A stretch of DNA of 6,108 bases, taken from positions 1-6,108 of the forward strand of contig JACCYS010000309.1 in NCBI GenBank assembly GCA_013696365.1. Direction: 5' to 3'. The stretch is from Nocardioidaceae bacterium. GTDB taxonomy: Bacteria > Actinomycetota > Actinomycetes > Propionibacteriales > Nocardioidaceae. The notes under the pieces are model-generated. The model had not been told where the DNA came from, searched no databases, and saw nothing but the letters and a program-made list of their open reading frames with translations. Positions 3,681-6,108 of the stretch are shown here, piece by piece; the stretch's first letter is position 1, and the number at the start of each line of letters is the position of its first letter. A program made the position numbers and the translations under genes.

Positions 3681-5300
3681 ATGTCCAAGATTTTGGAGTT
3701 TGACGAGAACGCCCGGCGCGCTCTCGAACGTGGTGTCGACAAGCTCGCCAACACCGTCAAGGTCACGCTCGGCCCGAAAGGTCGCTACGTGGTGCTCGAC
3801 AAGAAGTGGGGCGCGCCGACCATCACCAACGACGGCGTGACCGTCGCCCGTGAGATCGAGCTGGACGACCCGTTTGAGAACCTCGGCGCCCAACTGGCCA
3901 AAGAGGTTGCCACCAAGACCAACGATGTTGCCGGCGACGGCACCACGACCGCCACCGTGCTTGCCCAGGCGATGGTGCACGAGGGTTTGCGGGCGGTTGC
4001 CGCCGGCGCCAACCCGGTCGGGCTCAAGCGAGGGATCGAGGCGGCTGTCGAAGCCGTGTCGGACGCCCTGCGCGAGCTGGCCCGCGATGTGGATGACAAG
4101 CAGGACATGACTCACGTCGGCACGATCTCGGCCCGTGACGCCCGCATCGGTGAGCTGATCGCCGAGGCCTTCGACAAGGTCGGCAAGGACGGCGTCATCA
4201 CCGTCGAGGAGTCCAACACTCTCGGCACCGACCTCGAGTTCACCGAGGGCATGCAGTTCGACAAGGGCTACATCTCGCCGTACATGGTGACCGACTCCGA
4301 GCGGATGGAGGCCGTCCTCGACGACGCCTACGTGCTGCTGCACCAGGGCAAGATCAGCTCGGTGTCGGACCTGCTGCCGCTGCTGGAGAAGGTGTCGGCG
4401 ACCAGCAAGCAGCTGTTCGTGCTGGCTGAGGATGTCGATGGCGAGGCGTTGTCGACCCTGGTCGTCAACAAGATCCGCGGCACGGTCACGTCCGTCGCGG
4501 TGAAGGCGCCCGCCTTCGGTGACCGCCGCAAGGCGATGCTGCAGGATCTGGCCGCCCTCACCGGCGCCCAGGTGGTCGCCCCCGAGGTCGGGCTCAAGCT
4601 CGACCAGGTCGGCCTCGAGGTGCTGGGCTCGGCTCGGCGGGTCACGGTCACCAAGGACACCACCACGATCGTGGACGGTGGCGGTGAGCAGGGCGACGTC
4701 GATGCCCGCGTCGCGCAGATCAAGGCCGAGATCGAGGCCAGCGACTCCGATTGGGACCGCGAGAAGCTGCAGGAGCGACTGGCCAAGCTGGCCGGCGGCG
4801 TCTGCGTTATCCAGGTCGGCGCAGCCACCGAGGTGGAGCTCAAGGAGAAGAAGCACCGCATCGAGGACGCGGTCTCTGCGACCCGCGCAGCCATCGAGGA
4901 GGGCATCGTCGCCGGCGGCGGCTCCGCCCTCGTGCACGCCGCGGCCTGTCTGGACGACGGCCTCGGCAAGTCCGGTGATGAGGCGACGGGCGTCAAGATC
5001 GTCCGCCGCGCATCGGTCGAGCCATTGCGCTGGATTGCCGAGAACGGCGGCGAGCCAGGCCTGGTCATCGTGTCGAAGGTCCGCGAGGGCGGCCCCGGGA
5101 CCGGCTACAACGCCGCCACCGGCGAGTACGGCGACCTGGTCTCCCAGGGCGTCCTTGACCCGGTCAAGGTGACCCGGTCGGCACTCGCCAACGCGGCATC
5201 GATCGCGGCCATGCTGCTGACGACCGAGACCCTGGTCGTTGACAAGCCGGCCGAGGACGAGGACAACGGCGCGGCCGGCGGGCACGGCCACAGCCACTGA
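3681..5300 (+). CDS. groEL: Chaperonin GroEL, GroEL1-type with His-containing C-terminus
   Basis: GroEL is the 60-kDa double-ring ATP-driven folding chamber of the cytosol; here it pairs with the adjacent groES. The 539 residues are full length and uninterrupted. Visible landmarks are VTLGPKGR (28-35), TNDGVTVAREIEL with D51, the ATPase loop DVAGDGTTTATVLAQ (82-96, D86), EGMQFDKGYISPYM (189-202), the apical DRRKAMLQDLAALTGAQV (281-298), GAATEVELKEKKHRIEDA with the catalytic-type D396, and VAGGG (410-414). D51, D86 and D396 match E. coli D52, D87 and D398. The tail, GAAGGHGHSH, replaces the GGM repeats of classical GroEL. Such His-bearing tails, together with linkage to groES, mark the GroEL1 paralogue of actinobacteria, where a second groEL usually lies elsewhere. 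Y36 replaces the usual Asn of KGRN. Expression probably comes from the HrcA-controlled groES promoter. Confidence 0.98.
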   Translation: MSKILEFDENARRALERGVDKLANTVKVTLGPKGRYVVLDKKWGAPTITNDGVTVAREIELDDPFENLGAQLAKEVATKTNDVAGDGTTTATVLAQAMVHEGLRAVAAGANPVGLKRGIEAAVEAVSDALRELARDVDDKQDMTHVGTISARDARIGELIAEAFDKVGKDGVITVEESNTLGTDLEFTEGMQFDKGYISPYMVTDSERMEAVLDDAYVLLHQGKISSVSDLLPLLEKVSATSKQLFVLAEDVDGEALSTLVVNKIRGTVTSVAVKAPAFGDRRKAMLQDLAALTGAQVVAPEVGLKLDQVGLEVLGSARRVTVTKDTTTIVDGGGEQGDVDARVAQIKAEIEASDSDWDREKLQERLAKLAGGVCVIQVGAATEVELKEKKHRIEDAVSATRAAIEEGIVAGGGSALVHAAACLDDGLGKSGDEATGVKIVRRASVEPLRWIAENGGEPGLVIVSKVREGGPGTGYNAATGEYGDLVSQGVLDPVKVTRSALANAASIAAMLLTTETLVVDKPAEDEDNGAAGGHGHSH

Positions 5301-5318
5301 CGCCTACCCGCTCCTGGT

Positions 5319-5358
5319 TGACGCATCCCCGGACCTGCTGAGGTCCGGGGCTGCGTCA
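5319..5358. terminator. Bidirectional intrinsic terminator after groEL
   Basis: A near-perfect stem: TGACGCA, one mismatch (T/C), CCCCGGACCT, loop GCTG, then AGGTCCGGGG and TGCGTCA. That is 17 paired positions with a 4-nt loop. It lies between the groEL stop (5300) and the stop of the convergent minus-strand gene (5382). There is no T-tract on either strand, as is common for actinobacterial hairpin terminators. It should insulate the two converging transcripts. Confidence 0.88.
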
Positions 5359-5381
5359 CGTCCGGCGACGAGGGGCAGCCC

Positions 5382-6108
5382 TCAGTTGGCCGGGACCATG
5401 CGGATCAGCTGGATCAGGCCGGGTGCGATGTCACGCCCGAACCCGTTCAGCGCCAGGAACGCATCGCGCGGGCCGGCGCTCGGGTCCAGGGTGATGACCT
5501 GCTGGGCCGACCCCGACGCCGACGGCACGTCCCCCGCGGAGGTGAAGTTCAGGTTGCCGTCGTTGAGGTACAGCACGTCGTCCGAGTTTGTCGTCCTGGT
5601 GCCGAACACCATGCCGTACACGTCGAGGTCGCCGTCGCCGTCGGCATCGCCCACCTCGACGGAGTTGCCAGTGCCAGAAAGCGCCGACCCCACCAGGACA
5701 CGCGCACCGAAGTGCCCGCCGGCGTTGGGCTGGTAGAAGTACCCGGCGGTCGAGGCGGTGACCAGGTCACCGTCACCGTCGTCGTCCAGGTCTCGGACCT
5801 CGGCGTCGCTGATCCCGTCGGCCAGGTCGTGCCGGTCCGTCACGTCGATGAAGCGGCGTTGGCTCGCGTTGTTGCGGTACAGCAGCGGGGGCCTGTTGGG
5901 CGCCTGGCAGGTGAACAGGTCGTCGTTGCCGTCGCCGTCGTAGTCGAGCACCTCGGCGCATTCGGTGCCCGGTCCGGCGGGATAGTCCCACCAGTCGCGC
6001 ACGTACTTGAACCCGTCACCGCGCTTGTTGATGAAGATCTTGCTGCGCTCGTTGGGCAGGTTGGGGTTGCCGTCGCACTCGTCCTGCAGCGGTCGCTGGA
6101 CGTCGTTG
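5382..6108 (-). CDS. FG-GAP/VCBS-repeat (beta-propeller) protein, C-terminal part only
   Basis: The visible 241 residues are the C-terminal end of a larger protein whose start lies beyond the right edge. The frame is open to the window end, so the GTG at 6002 is internal. Three calcium-binding-type loops recur: DYDGDGNDDLF (55-65), DLDDDGDGDLV (106-116) and DADGDGDLDVY (154-164), spaced 51 and 48 residues. Each is followed by beta-strand sequence such as LLYRNNAS, GYFYQPNAG and VLYLNDGN. This is the FG-GAP/VCBS integrin-type propeller blade pattern. Such proteins are normally secreted or cell-surface exposed and Ca-stabilised; the secretion signal would be in the missing part. Three Cys are visible (11, 50, 67). 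Ligand or partner is unknown. It converges on groEL across a strong terminator, with no evident functional link to the chaperonin genes. Confidence 0.85.
   Translation of the reverse strand, partial: NDVQRPLQDECDGNPNLPNERSKIFINKRGDGFKYVRDWWDYPAGPGTECAEVLDYDGDGNDDLFTCQAPNRPPLLYRNNASQRRFIDVTDRHDLADGISDAEVRDLDDDGDGDLVTASTAGYFYQPNAGGHFGARVLVGSALSGTGNSVEVGDADGDGDLDVYGMVFGTRTTNSDDVLYLNDGNLNFTSAGDVPSASGSAQQVITLDPSAGPRDAFLALNGFGRDIAPGLIQLIRMVPAN

Noticed and set aside
3582..5297. 571-codon open frame antisense to groEL
   Set aside because: It mirrors groEL codons in a high-GC genome, has low-complexity Gly/Asp/Leu/Val-rich composition, and groEL itself is unmistakable on the other strand.
1..6108. 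CRISPR arrays, tRNA or rRNA genes, insertion sequences, phage genes
   Set aside because: No regularly spaced direct repeats, no tRNA cloverleaf, and no transposase or integrase motifs were seen on either strand.

Overview
The window is high-GC DNA with strong G/C bias at third codon positions, frequent GTG starts and actinobacterial-type heat-shock control. The encoded GroEL has the His-tipped C-terminus of actinobacterial GroEL1. The tsaD - groES - groEL1 neighbourhood matches the order known from mycobacteria and relatives. I therefore infer an actinobacterium. I cannot fix the genus; Propionibacteriales or Micrococcales-type lineages are plausible, but that is only an impression.

Layout, left to right. 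(1) A small heat-shock protein (Hsp20) gene on the minus strand runs off the left edge. (2) A 130-bp divergent intergenic region carries a perfect CIRCE (HrcA operator). (3) tsaD on the plus strand encodes the catalytic subunit of tRNA t6A37 synthesis. (4) A 405-bp gap between convergent genes holds what looks like a minus-strand coding remnant with one in-frame stop. (5) A minus-strand class I SAM-dependent methyltransferase has a C-terminal THUMP-like region. (6) A second divergent regulatory region holds two CIRCE elements around a recognisable sigma70-type promoter, followed by a leader of about 120 nt. (7) groES and groEL lie on the plus strand, separated by 109 nt that contain a very strong hairpin. 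(8) A strong bidirectional terminator hairpin follows groEL. (9) The 3' end of a minus-strand FG-GAP/VCBS-repeat protein gene runs off the right edge.

How the parts fit: Hsp20 (holdase) and GroES/GroEL (foldase) form a proteostasis set with CIRCE elements at their promoters, so HrcA derepression on heat shock should switch them on together. The two CIRCE-bearing regions each sit between divergent genes, so tsaD (tRNA modification) and the methyltransferase (possible RNA substrate) each also start next to a CIRCE. Whether those two genes share heat-shock control is the most interesting open question here.

I found no phage, CRISPR, IS element or obviously new defence system. The window is mainly a well-known core locus with unusual regulatory architecture.
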